From: Candidatus Aenigmatarchaeota archaeon | Lineage (GTDB): Archaea; Aenigmatarchaeota; Aenigmatarchaeia; QMZP01 | DNA: 64,000 nt | Assembly: GCA_016783545.1 (NCBI GenBank) | Contig: JADHWJ010000003.1 | Coordinates: 36,174-100,173 of the forward strand | Direction: 5' to 3' | In this document: piece after piece, positions 17,638 to 26,052 of the stretch | How the letters are laid out: every line of letters begins with the position of its first letter | How positions within the stretch are numbered: the first letter of the stretch is position 1 | Translations under genes and position numbers: made by a program | The notes under the pieces: generated by a model | What the model saw: the letters and a program-made list of their open reading frames with translations, nothing else | What the model was told of the DNA's origin: nothing | Databases searched by the model: none

Positions 17638-18447
17638 TTTTTCAATATCAGCCCATGAATCCCTGATATCACCATCTCTTTCAGGTGCATGGGTAATTTC
17701 TGAATTGCTTTTGTTTTCTTTTATTATTCTCTCTGCTAGTTCATTTATTTTTGTTGGTTTTCCTGTTCCAATGTTAAATGTTCCAGAATTGCCCATAAGC
17801 TTTATTGCAAGCTCTGCCACACGCTCGGCTGGTATGAAATCTCTTGTCTGATTACCATCACCATATATTACAAGATTTTCACCTTTCTTTGCTCTTTCTG
17901 TAAAAATGGATATAACCCCAGAATAAGGGGAATTAGGGTCCTGTCTTGGACCATAGATATTGAAAGGCCTAACTATTGTAACAGTCATATTTTCATAAAG
18001 CCTGCAATAACCTTCTGCTGCCAGCTTGCTTGCGCCATACGGGCTTATTGGAACTGTAGGGTCGGTTTCACTTATTGGGACTTTTTTTGGGTTCCCATAA
18101 ACTGCCGCAGAACTAAAATAAATAAAGTTCTTTGCGCCTGCTTTTTTTGCTGCCTCAAGCATGTTAATTGTACCTAATACATTTATTCTTGAATCTTCAG
18201 CTGGATTTTCAGTTGATTTTTGCACAGATACCTGTGCCGCAAGATGGAACACGGTCTCGCATCCGGAAACTGCTTTTATACAATCTTCTGTTTTACATAT
18301 GTCCCCTGACACAAGTTCTGCTTTGGGGCTTAAATTATTCCCATTGCTTAGGTTATCAAGAATTACCACATCGTTTCCAAGATCTATTAGTTTATCTGTT
18401 ATATACGAACCAACAAATCCTGCACCACCTGTTACTAAAATCTTCAT
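17620..18447 (-). CDS. NAD-dependent sugar-nucleotide epimerase/dehydratase
   Basis: 275-residue short-chain dehydrogenase/reductase of the extended type. The Rossmann motif GGAGFVGS opens the protein, the catalytic YGASK (Tyr and Lys) lies near residue 145, and NIYGPRQDPNSPYSGV and GDGNQTRDFI are typical of UDP-glucose 4-epimerase-like enzymes. The ATG at 18447 (MKILVTGG) is the natural start. It probably makes an activated sugar for surface glycans, fitting the neighbouring glycosylation-rich surface gene. Exact substrate not determinable. Confidence 0.88.
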   Translation of the reverse strand: MKILVTGGAGFVGSYITDKLIDLGNDVVILDNLSNGNNLSPKAELVSGDICKTEDCIKAVSGCETVFHLAAQVSVQKSTENPAEDSRINVLGTINMLEAAKKAGAKNFIYFSSAAVYGNPKKVPISETDPTVPISPYGASKLAAEGYCRLYENMTVTIVRPFNIYGPRQDPNSPYSGVISIFTERAKKGENLVIYGDGNQTRDFIPAERVAELAIKLMGNSGTFNIGTGKPTKINELAERIIKENKSNSEITHAPERDGDIRDSWADIEKLKRFS

Positions 18448-18485
18448 ATAAACTCCATTATAGAAAAAGGTTGTATACACTATAT

Positions 18486-18854
18486 TTAAGCTTTAGAAAT
18501 ATACTTTCCCTGTCTTAATGTGATTATTCTTATATCATTTACCTTTAGTTTTCTTATCAGCCCTTTATCCTGAGTAAAAACTAGATATTCGTTTCCTATT
18601 CGCACTATCTCATCATCAGCTGATTCTCCGCCAGATCTTATTATCACTACATCATTTCTTTTTAGAAGTTCTAATCCTAACTTTGCATATCCACTATCTT
18701 TTCCAGAGGTTTTTGTAATTTTTTTAAGTTCTGTTACAACAAGATCCAATGTGTATAGCTCTAGCTTTCCAAATTCTTCCCTAAGTTGCTCAAATATATC
18801 CACTTTGAATTTTCCTGGTATCAGAAAGCTATTTGTATCTAAAAGTATTTTCAT
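18486..18854 (-). CDS. PIN-domain nuclease (Fcf1/VapC9-like)
   Basis: 122-residue PIN domain. The acidic residues expected for metal binding are visible: Asp6 in DTNSFL, Asp/Glu in DLVVTEL, the SADDEI pair and Asp in FTQDKGL. The overall pattern, opening DTNSFLIPGKFKVDI, is that of archaeal Fcf1-like PIN proteins rather than a classic VapC, and no antitoxin gene lies beside it. A role in rRNA processing or RNA decay is inferred. Confidence 0.85.
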   Translation of the reverse strand: MKILLDTNSFLIPGKFKVDIFEQLREEFGKLELYTLDLVVTELKKITKTSGKDSGYAKLGLELLKRNDVVIIRSGGESADDEIVRIGNEYLVFTQDKGLIRKLKVNDIRIITLRQGKYISKA

Positions 18855-18899
18855 ACTATATATTTTCCTTTATATAGTAAATAAAAGAATGAACCAATC

Positions 18900-19166
18900 T
18901 TATAGATTAAACAATAATACCCAGACAACTACCCAAATTAGAATATAAATGAAACCACCATTTCCAAACCACCACTTAATACCTTTTTTTTCACCAACTA
19001 TTCTTTCTGTGATAAAACCTATTACAATGAGCAAGACAAATCCTATTATTATGGAATAAAGGCTTCTATACATTGAAGCTATTATTAGTGATAAATAACC
19101 CATTGCTATTGCTGCAACTGCATGAATACTTATAGCAACTCGTTGAGGTTTTAGATCTTCATCCAT
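18900..19166 (-). CDS. Small three-helix membrane protein
   Basis: 88 residues with three predicted membrane helices (about 12-30, 33-52 and 70-87) separated by short charged loops (TERIVGEKKGIKWW). No known motif. It lies upstream of the PIN gene on the same strand, with a 45-base gap. Proteins of this shape recur in small archaeal genomes; the function is unknown. Confidence 0.65.
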   Translation of the reverse strand: MDEDLKPQRVAISIHAVAAIAMGYLSLIIASMYRSLYSIIIGFVLLIVIGFITERIVGEKKGIKWWFGNGGFIYILIWVVVWVLLFNL

Positions 19167-19236
19167 AGAATCTTTTTATTGGTCGCATTTATTTAAAAAG
19201 CTTCACCAAAAAACCTCCAGTATATTCTAAACATAA

Positions 19237-19326
19237 CTATTTCTTCCTATACCTCATTTTTTTCCTTCTTTTCTTTAGCTTATGAGACTTCATCTTCTTC
19301 TTTTTTCGTTTTTTCCCTGACGGCAT
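19237..19326 (-). CDS. 29-residue basic protein, COX24/mS38-like or eL41-like
   Basis: Very small lysine- and arginine-rich protein: MPSGKKRKKKKMKSHKLKK followed by RRKKMRYRKK. From memory, its length, MPSGKKRK start and single central His-Lys match the tiny AURKAIP1/COX24-type proteins of Bacteroidota and mitochondrial mS38. The second half also resembles archaeal eL41 (RLKRKRRKMR). Either way it should bind rRNA. It is upstream of the 88-residue membrane protein and divergent from pyrF. An ATG, a stop and biased coding content support reality, but it is short. Confidence 0.6.
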   Translation of the reverse strand: MPSGKKRKKKKMKSHKLKKRRKKMRYRKK

Positions 19327-19422
19327 GAGTATCAATTATTATATTGTTAGAATGGTTTAAATAATAAGATGCATTACGCATCCATTACATAACTTTAAAT
19401 TAGTTTTAAATAAATAAAGTCT

Positions 19423-20142
19423 ATGGGAGATATTATAGAATTTGACAAAACCATAGTTCCTGCATGTGATGTTGAAACTTTGGAACAGCTTAAAAGAGTT
19501 GTTTATGCTACAAGAGAATTTCCTGGAGTTGTAGCATATAAACTAGGATTTGTCATGGGATATAGTTTTGGTTTGCCAGCCGCAGTAGGCACCATAAAAG
19601 ATGCATATTCTGAAGCTGTAGTTATTTTTGATCATCAAAAAGCCTGCACTGATGTTCCGTTTACAGGGGAGAAATTCGCAAAATTAATGGATGATTGTGA
19701 GGTTGATGCAGCTATATTATTTCCAAGGGAAAATGATGCAGTGACACAGTATGCATGGACAGATGAACTTCTTGAAAGAAAAATTGGGGTTATTGTTGGT
19801 GGTGAGCTAACTTCTAGACCAGCTACTCCTGATATAGAAAGAATATATGATAATGCTGTTCTTCAAGGTGTAACTAACTTTGTGGTTCCTGGCAACAAAC
19901 CAGAAAGGGTTGAACACTATAGAAAAAGATTTGAAGATTTTGGAATTGAGGCTGATTTATTTGCACCAGGGTTTGTCTCACAGGGTGGTGACATTTCTGA
20001 GGCCGGTCAGGTTGCAGGTGAAAGATGGCATGCCATCTGTGGCAGAGCTGTGTATAATCCTAATAAGAAAAATTTGGATGATGTCACAGAAGAAGAAATA
20101 AATGAAAGTGTAGCACAGCTTGTAAGTAGTTTAGGTGATTAG
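19423..20142 (+). CDS. pyrF: Orotidine 5'-phosphate decarboxylase
   Basis: Last step of UMP synthesis, OMP to UMP. 239 residues in a TIM-barrel pattern: VPACDVETLEQL at strand 1, VVAYKLGF carrying the substrate lysine at strand 2, and the catalytic Asp/Lys/Asp block in VVIFDHQKACTDVPF. The spacing DHQKACTD differs from the common DxKxxD and marks a divergent subgroup. FVVPGN and GDISEAG near the C-terminus fit the phosphate-binding end. First gene of a four-gene plus-strand operon; pyrE begins at the next base after its stop. Confidence 0.85.
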   Translation: MGDIIEFDKTIVPACDVETLEQLKRVVYATREFPGVVAYKLGFVMGYSFGLPAAVGTIKDAYSEAVVIFDHQKACTDVPFTGEKFAKLMDDCEVDAAILFPRENDAVTQYAWTDELLERKIGVIVGGELTSRPATPDIERIYDNAVLQGVTNFVVPGNKPERVEHYRKRFEDFGIEADLFAPGFVSQGGDISEAGQVAGERWHAICGRAVYNPNKKNLDDVTEEEINESVAQLVSSLGD

Positions 20143-20871
20143 ATGTTTGATCAAGACGCATACCATGATTTTGTATTGGATTATAAGAGTCCTGAAGGGA
20201 AGGGTGTTGTGGGATTTTTTCCAGAGAAAAGAAAACTAGCATCAGGAAGGGAATCTGGATGGTATTGGAACGGTAGAGTACTCTTAGCTTATGAAAGGCC
20301 ACTACTAAAACTTGCAGATTTTGTTTTAAGTTATTGTCAAGGGAATGGTATAATGCCTGATTATTTCTTGAATGTCCCTGAAGGAGTTAACATGCTAACA
20401 AATCATCTAAATATTGAACTTGGTGGCAGACAAGTGATGGTAAGAGCTAATCCAAAAACACATGGAGATCCTATGGATGCTCAATTTATTGGTCCTGCAG
20501 AAAAAGGTGACAAAGTTGTAATTGTAGAAGATGTTACAACAACAGGTGGTTCACTTATGGGAACATTAACAAGATGTCTGGATGCTAATTTAGATGTCAT
20601 TGCAACACTCTGCGAATGCAATAGAATGGAATGTGCTGCAGAGGGTAAAGGTGAAGAAAGAGTGGATTTTGATTTCAGTGTTGCTGAATACGTTTCACGG
20701 GCAAGACATAGAGGAGTGCAGCACCATGCTCTTACAGATGCTGAAAAAATAGTTCCTGCTGCTTTTGAACTATGGACCCCAGAAGAAGATGGTTTGAAAG
20801 AAGAAATTGCACAAGTTTTGAAAGAAGAATATGAAGACCATGGAATTATCCCAATGGAATTGGAAGTTTAA
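20143..20871 (+). CDS. pyrE: Orotate phosphoribosyltransferase
   Basis: Converts orotate and PRPP to OMP. The PRPP motif VVIVEDVTTTGGSL (about residues 125-138) is diagnostic, with the preceding flexible-loop region RANPKTHGDPM. At 242 residues it is a little longer than usual, with an N-terminal extension of about 30 residues. The ATG follows the pyrF stop with no gap, and pyrC starts 36 bases after its end, so the three are almost certainly one transcript. Confidence 0.9.
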   Translation: MFDQDAYHDFVLDYKSPEGKGVVGFFPEKRKLASGRESGWYWNGRVLLAYERPLLKLADFVLSYCQGNGIMPDYFLNVPEGVNMLTNHLNIELGGRQVMVRANPKTHGDPMDAQFIGPAEKGDKVVIVEDVTTTGGSLMGTLTRCLDANLDVIATLCECNRMECAAEGKGEERVDFDFSVAEYVSRARHRGVQHHALTDAEKIVPAAFELWTPEEDGLKEEIAQVLKEEYEDHGIIPMELEV

Positions 20872-20907
20872 CCAATCCAAATAAAAAACTTACTATTAAT
20901 TTTACTT

Positions 20908-22017
20908 ATGATAGATCCTCATGTTCATACAAGAGACAGAGACCAATCATATAAAGAAACAATAGAACATGGCCTTAATGTTGCTTATAGAGCTGGACTT
21001 TCTGGCATATATGCCATGCCAAATACATCACCTCCTGTAGCAGAAGAGGGAGATGTTCAAGAAGTTCTAGGTATTGCAAAAGCTGCTAACAGCAGAGTTT
21101 TTTATGGTGCGTTTATCGGAGTGACGCCTGATACTGAACAGGTGAAAAGAGCCACTGCTTCTCATAGAAGGCACTTCATACCAGAAGTTGAGCAAGGATC
21201 ATGGAGACAGGTAGGAACTGTTGGCTTGAAAATGTTTGCAGGTCGGTCTGTTGGCGACCTTACTGTAGCAGAGGAAGACCAGCAAAAAGCTGTATACAGA
21301 ACGCTGGCTAAAGAGGGTTTTGAAGGTGCTTTAGTAGTTCATTGTGAAAAAGAGGAATATATAAACTCAAGAAAATGGAATCCTGATCATCCAAGAACAC
21401 ACCCACTCGCCAGGCCAATGATAGCAGAAATAAATTCTATCGAAAACCAGATAGCTTTTGCAAAAGAAGCTGGTTATACTGGAGTATTACATATAGCGCA
21501 TGTATCAGCCCCAACATCTGTTACTGTAATTGAATCTGCAAAGGATGCTGGTATGAATATAACATGCGAACTGACATCTCACCATTGCATTCTTAGTACA
21601 AAGTCAATACCAAATGACAGAAGTGGTCTTATCTATAAGGTAAATCCGCCTATAAGAAACCAATTAGCGCAAAAAAATATGATTGGTCTCCTCAGATCAG
21701 GGGCAATTGATTGTGTAGCATCTGATCATGCTCCGCACATTATGGATGAAAAAACAGGAGTTGCTAAAAACGCTGAAGGAGAGCCGCTTTATATGTCTGG
21801 TTTTCCTGGTCTGCCGAACTGGCCTCATTTCAAAAGATATCTAGAATTAAATGGTTTTTCAGAAGTAGATATTCAAAGGGTAACTCATGATAACGTGGAA
21901 AGAATTTTTGGAATCAGAATTCCACCAATAGAATTCTCAGAAGAGCCTGATCTTGATCTTCATGGTGAATATCCAGTAGATGTCTGGGCAGATTTTAGGG
22001 AGGGTCTGTATGCCTAA
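20908..22017 (+). CDS. pyrC: Dihydroorotase
   Basis: Cyclises carbamoyl-aspartate to dihydroorotate. 369 residues of the amidohydrolase fold: HVHTRD at the N-terminus supplies two metal histidines, the carbamylated lysine is in VGLKMFAG, further histidines are in VVHCEKE and LHIAHVSA, and the catalytic Asp is in VASDHAPH. The C-terminal codons overlap the pyrD start by eight bases. The carbamoyl-phosphate and aspartate transcarbamoylase genes are not in this window. Confidence 0.92.
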   Translation: MIDPHVHTRDRDQSYKETIEHGLNVAYRAGLSGIYAMPNTSPPVAEEGDVQEVLGIAKAANSRVFYGAFIGVTPDTEQVKRATASHRRHFIPEVEQGSWRQVGTVGLKMFAGRSVGDLTVAEEDQQKAVYRTLAKEGFEGALVVHCEKEEYINSRKWNPDHPRTHPLARPMIAEINSIENQIAFAKEAGYTGVLHIAHVSAPTSVTVIESAKDAGMNITCELTSHHCILSTKSIPNDRSGLIYKVNPPIRNQLAQKNMIGLLRSGAIDCVASDHAPHIMDEKTGVAKNAEGEPLYMSGFPGLPNWPHFKRYLELNGFSEVDIQRVTHDNVERIFGIRIPPIEFSEEPDLDLHGEYPVDVWADFREGLYA

Positions 22018-23673
22018 TTTTTTTGGTAAAGAAATATCAGGAAGCTTTACAATTCCTTCTGGAATTATAACAACAAATAGATATACAATGGGTAGGATTG
22101 CCAGGGATGTCCCTCAAGTTGGTGTAGTTATAACAAAAAGCACAAGAAAGAACCAAAGGAAGGTTATAGGGAACCAATACTTCATTGTGTTGTACCAGGA
22201 AGACCTGGAACATTTGGAAATGCTGTTGGTTTAAGAACCAAAGGTGTGGATGCTATTGTAGAAGATCTTGCTGAATTCAATTATCACGATAGATCTTTAT
22301 TGGCTTCTATTTTTGCTGATACGCCTGAAGAAATGGCCTATGTTGCTGGGAGGCTTGAACCTTTTGCAGATGCTGCTGAATTGAATTTTTCATGTAGACA
22401 CTCACCTGGACATGGAGCAACACATGGATCTCAAGCACATACCCCTACATCAATTGGGGAATTTACCAGAGCTGTAAAAAGCAGGTTTGGAAAACCAGTT
22501 ATACCAAAATTTAGTCCAAATGATTCAAACGAAGAACTAAAAGCGAAAATAAGGGCTGCTATAGATGCAGGAGCAGACGGGATATCATTGATAAATACAA
22601 TGGGCCCTGAGGTTTTTGAGATTGATGGTCACCCTGCTCTTACAAGTGATGTTGGTGGTAGTCTATCTGGTGATGGTATAAGAGAAAGAGGATTTGAATG
22701 CACAAAAATAGCTAGGGAAGAAGTTGGTCCTGACGTTCCTCTTATAGTAACGGGTGGTCTATCAACTGCTGAACATATAAGAAAATCCAGAGCACTTGGT
22801 GCAACCCTTAATGGGATAGGAACAGCTCTTGCAGGAATGAGTACATCAATATTAGCTAAATATTTTACTGCACTAGATTTTGATCTAGAAAATGGTACTA
22901 ATACAGCAGAACAATATCTAGTTTTTAACAGATCCGGGCATAAAAAATTCAGAGTTAAGGAAAATTATAAGTATACTGATGACCTAAGCATGCTTGTTCT
23001 TGATGATGGTTTTGAGATAGAACCAGGTCAATTTGTATTCACATGGCTTCCAAAAGATATGTATAGAGAAGGGGATGGCGAGAAGCCATACAGCCTTTAT
23101 GATAATGATCCAGCAACATTAGTTGTACAAAGAAGGGGAAAACTTTCAAATGTTCTTGCAAATCTTCGGCCAGGAGAAGAATTATATCTGAGGGGTCCTT
23201 GTGGAAATCCTGTAGATCTAGATATAGAAAAAGCTATTTTAGTTGGAGGTGGAACAGGAATAGCTTCTCTTCGTTCAATAGCAAGAGCTCTAGATGAAAG
23301 AGGTGTACCAACAACAAGTTTTCTTGGTGCAGTGGATCGTGATCACATATCATTTGCTGAAGAATCTTATAATTCAGGAGATGTTCGGTTTGCGACTAAT
23401 GATGGTAGCTTTGGAAGGCATGGAAATATCACAGCATATCTTTTAGATAAGATAGGAACATTAAACCTGGAACACGGTGTATTCTTTAACTGCGGACCTT
23501 CTCAGATGATAAGAAGTGCAGAGATATTTGAAGGGCGTTACGTGGGTTCGGAGAGTATGTTTTCATCAGAAGAACAAGAGACAAGCTGCGGTTATGGTCT
23601 TTGTGCTAGATGTGCAAGAGAGGATGGACTCAGAAGTTGTGTTGATGGATATTTTATGAATCCTATTTGTTGA
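22010..23673 (+). CDS. pyrD: Dihydroorotate dehydrogenase PyrD fused to PyrK, interrupted by a frameshift
   Basis: Single reading region for catalytic PyrD (class 1B) and the electron-transfer subunit PyrK, usually separate proteins. The first segment (MPNFFGKEISGSF to GVVITKS, 22010 to about 22150) is in one frame. The rest (EGYREPILHC, then PGTFGNAVGL through the 23673 stop) is shifted by one base, so one base appears lost near 22145-22155. PyrD shows the active-site NFSCRHSPG and LIVTGGLSTAEHI. PyrK shows VGGGTGIAS for flavin/NAD and the 2Fe-2S cysteines in CGYGLCARCAREDGLRSC. A sequencing error, a real mutation or programmed slippage are all possible. Confidence 0.8.
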
Positions 23674-23878
23674 ATTTTTTGTAGGCAAGCTTTACATCAG
23701 AATCCAGTATTGTTCTTCTTCCTGCATGCCTTGCTAATTCCTCAGCATCAGCTGCAAGTTCTTTTGATATTTCTCCAACTGCTAAAGTGAACTCTTTTGT
23801 TGCTCCTTCAGACACTCTGATATTATTACTTGTTTCTTTCAATATTCTCTCAAATGTTGCCAATGGTATTTTAGCCAT
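23663..23878 (-). CDS. Archaeal histone
   Basis: 71-residue histone-fold protein without tails, the HMf type. The helices follow the expected pattern: MAKIPLATFERILKET, then AVGEISKELAADAEELARHAG, with RRTILDSDVKLAYKKF as the C-terminal strand-helix. It dimerises and wraps DNA. Its 3' end overlaps the convergent pyrD/K gene by 11 bases. Histone plus Alba in one window fits many euryarchaeal and DPANN genomes. Confidence 0.96.
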   Translation of the reverse strand: MAKIPLATFERILKETSNNIRVSEGATKEFTLAVGEISKELAADAEELARHAGRRTILDSDVKLAYKKFNK

Positions 23879-24035
23879 AAAATCACCTATTTTCCTTTTT
23901 GAATTCTTCCTTATTAATTCATTTAACTTTTAACCGTTTAAAAGGTTTTTTATCATTAAAGGTTAGAGGAAAGGTATTTAAATGTTTCTATAGTCCAAAT
24001 TAACCCATTTTTGTGTCGATTTGCTCTGAAAAACA

Positions 24036-24043
24036 TATATAAA
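24036..24043 (+). promoter_or_regulatory. TATA box of the DUF5679 gene
   Basis: TATATAAA with an A-rich element upstream, 58 bases before the next ATG. A strong GGAGGT ribosome-binding site (24090-24095) stands five bases before that ATG. Confidence 0.6.
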
Positions 24044-24100
24044 TCAAAAAACTAATTTAATTATATTCTCTTCTAAGGGAGTGTTTATAGGAGGTTTAAT

Positions 24101-24241
24101 ATGACTCAAGGATATTGCGTTAAATGCAAGGCAAAACAGGAAATGAAAGATGCAAAAGCCGTTACACTAAAAAACGGAAGAAAAGCAACAAAAGGTGAAT
24201 GTCCAAAATGCGGCACAAAAATGTTTAGAATTGGTGGTTAA
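24101..24241 (+). CDS. DUF5679 zinc-ribbon protein
   Basis: 46-residue protein matching the DUF5679 pattern: CVKC at residues 6-9, a KDAKAVTLKNGRKATKG linker, and CPKC near residues 34-37, ending KMFRIGG. It probably binds one zinc ion through the four cysteines. It is widely distributed in archaea and some bacteria, with no assigned function. It has its own TATA box and a near-perfect ribosome-binding site, suggesting good expression. Confidence 0.88.
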   Translation: MTQGYCVKCKAKQEMKDAKAVTLKNGRKATKGECPKCGTKMFRIGG

Positions 24242-24419
24242 TAATATTCCACCCTTTCAATTTATTTGGTGAAAGCACTTTGTTCTTTTAGTTATGTTTT
24301 TATTCTTTTATGAAATGTCCGTTTTTACGAAAATCAGAGCCCGGAATTCTTCTGCTTTATTTGTTTTCTGGTATTATCATCAATCCAGTCCTTGTATATT
24401 GGTAGAATAATATTTTCCT

Positions 24420-24545
24420 TTATTTCTTCTTTTTCTTACCTCTTCCGAAAAAACTCAGATCTTCATGGTCTACAACCAGTTCTGAAAATGCTGCAAATGG
24501 TATTGCTATCAGAATGACAATCCCTATAACACTCCAAGTAATCAT
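24420..24545 (-). CDS. 41-residue single-helix membrane protein
   Basis: Begins MITWSVIGIVILIAIPFAAF, one membrane helix, followed by an acidic segment (ELVVDHEDL) and a C-terminal run of five lysines. Its ATG overlaps the stop of the preceding 34-residue gene by four bases (ATGA), a sign of coupled translation. No known family recognised. A further open stretch beyond its stop has no start codon. Confidence 0.6.
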   Translation of the reverse strand: MITWSVIGIVILIAIPFAAFSELVVDHEDLSFFGRGKKKKK

Positions 24546-24646
24546 CTCTCCTGTGGAAACAACAATTGTATAAGGTCCTCTGTGATACCCATTACAAGGC
24601 CTATTATAAGAAACTCTAATAATCTATGCAGATGTTTTCTTTTCAT
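24542..24646 (-). CDS. 34-residue membrane protein, coupled to the next gene
   Basis: Basic start (MKRKHLHRL) followed by a hydrophobic helix (LEFLIIGLVMGITEDLI) containing an acidic pair at its end. The LEFLxIGxxMGxxEDLI pattern resembles short membrane proteins I have seen in other archaea, so it may be a conserved but unnamed family. It overlaps the 41-residue gene by four bases, so the two probably act together. Confidence 0.6.
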   Translation of the reverse strand: MKRKHLHRLLEFLIIGLVMGITEDLIQLLFPQER

Positions 24647-24721
24647 TGGTATAGTATTGGTCTAGATGGGATAAAAGCTTAATTCAATAATTGTTTCACA
24701 AAACCAACCGACTTCTCAACA

Positions 24722-24741
24722 TCCCTACTTTCAAGTAGGGG
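24722..24741. terminator. Stem-loop followed by T-run
   Basis: CCCTACTT and AAGTAGGG form a short strong stem, followed by TTTT on the plus strand. It may be a terminator or a leftover of an IS200/IS605-type right end, which often carries such a hairpin. The surrounding 280 bases (24647-24924) hold no gene I can support. Confidence 0.35.
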
Positions 24742-24924
24742 TTTTATTTCTGAAAATCTAAATCATAATCACCATACTAAACCACATCCAATTCCCAGAA
24801 ACTCAAATTTCCGAAAACATTTCCAGAATCAAACATTCTTTACATACCGATTTAAAGCTCTCTACGAAGGTTTCCGGAAATCCGCTCCCATTAACAATAT
24901 AAATGATCTACCCAACCTTCAAAT

Positions 24925-26052
24925 ATGAAATTAGATTTATTCGAGTTATGTTTAGCTAAGGATAATATAGATACAAGATCTTGGATTTTAGTTAGTGGTA
25001 GTGATTTAAATAAAATATTTATGGAGTTAAAAAATGAAATTCTATCCAAAATCAATGAAATTGAGTTAATAAATAAAATACTTTTCAATCTCAATATATG
25101 TATAGAATTAGTTAAATATGAAAACCCTAGAAAATTATTAAAATCTTGGATTAAAAAACAAAAACCATCAGGCTTTGACATTGCTAGTTTCACAGGAACT
25201 AGTTATGGAGATTGGAAAAAAATTGAGACCGGTAAACATTTGCCAAGTTGTCAAAAAATCAGAAAAATATCTATTCTTTTTGGCAGTCCTTCAGGGTTTA
25301 GACATAAGTGCAAAAACAATGATTTTTGTTTCAGGGCATTAGTCTGTATTTTTTCTTCATTGAATATTAATAAAAAATTCATTCCGCTTAACATTATTTT
25401 AGAAATATTAAAAATCTGGAAATGTATCTTCAATAAATCGGAATTCGAGTTTAATCAAAAGAAATTGGATATAATGAAAAATATAGATTGGTTAAAAATG
25501 AATCAGCATCGTTCTAGATCTATAAAAGCAGTGAAAAATATTGATAAAAATTTATCTAAAATTATAGGAGCGTTTGCTGCTGATGGTAATTTTTATCCTC
25601 CGGACATGATAAGATGGGAAGAAGAATATGAAGATAATATGATTGCATTATCTAGATGGTTATACTATTCATTTGGTATTGTAATTAAGGTGAAAAAATC
25701 TAATAGAGAAAGAAATAGCCACGTATTTAGGTTTCGGAATAAAATAATCTCGAGATATCTAGAAATATTCTTTAATTTCAAACCCAAGGCAAAAACTTAT
25801 TCTGTTGATGAACCAGATTGTATCAAAAAATCTTCACTTGATATAAGAAGGGGATTTGCTAAAGGTGCTTTAATGTTCGAATCTGGAGTAAATACAGATT
25901 TTAATATAACTCTTCATGTTAGAAGTAAAAAGTTTAGAGATTCTTTGGTGAATATTATTAAAACTGATACAGATGTAAAAAAATATATAGTAAAGGTTTC
26001 TACGGATTTAGAATACCTTTATCTAAGAATAAAAACAATAAACTATTGCTGA
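24925..26052 (+). CDS. LAGLIDADG-type homing endonuclease, probably truncated
   Basis: 375-residue AT-rich gene. Motif 1 is IIGAFAADGNFY (about residue 212) and motif 2 RRGFAKGALMFESGVNTD (about residue 310), both with the acidic residue expected in LAGLIDADG nucleases. The N-terminal 200 residues are Lys/Ile/Asn-rich, including an HTH-like segment near residues 88-105 (SFTGTSYGDWKKIETGKHLP). The frame stops at TGA while the sequence continues in a shifted frame, so it is probably decaying. It stands next to ftsY and has no partner gene. Base composition is more AT-rich than its neighbours, consistent with transfer. Confidence 0.72.
   Translation: MKLDLFELCLAKDNIDTRSWILVSGSDLNKIFMELKNEILSKINEIELINKILFNLNICIELVKYENPRKLLKSWIKKQKPSGFDIASFTGTSYGDWKKIETGKHLPSCQKIRKISILFGSPSGFRHKCKNNDFCFRALVCIFSSLNINKKFIPLNIILEILKIWKCIFNKSEFEFNQKKLDIMKNIDWLKMNQHRSRSIKAVKNIDKNLSKIIGAFAADGNFYPPDMIRWEEEYEDNMIALSRWLYYSFGIVIKVKKSNRERNSHVFRFRNKIISRYLEIFFNFKPKAKTYSVDEPDCIKKSSLDIRRGFAKGALMFESGVNTDFNITLHVRSKKFRDSLVNIIKTDTDVKKYIVKVSTDLEYLYLRIKTINYC

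Noticed and set aside
18486-18854. Toxin-antitoxin assignment for the PIN protein
   Set aside because: No antitoxin lies next to it, and its sequence fits the Fcf1-like group better than VapC toxins. The nearby RHH gene is separated and convergent with another gene.
22130-22160. Programmed -1 frameshift in pyrD
   Set aside because: The local A-rich run is only five As and does not form a standard slippery heptamer in frame. A sequencing error or mutation is simpler, though slippage is not excluded.
24242-24419. Open stretch after the 41-residue gene reading KENIILPIYKDWIDDNTRK
   Set aside because: It looks protein-like but lacks any start codon after the preceding stop, so it is not called; it might be a remnant.
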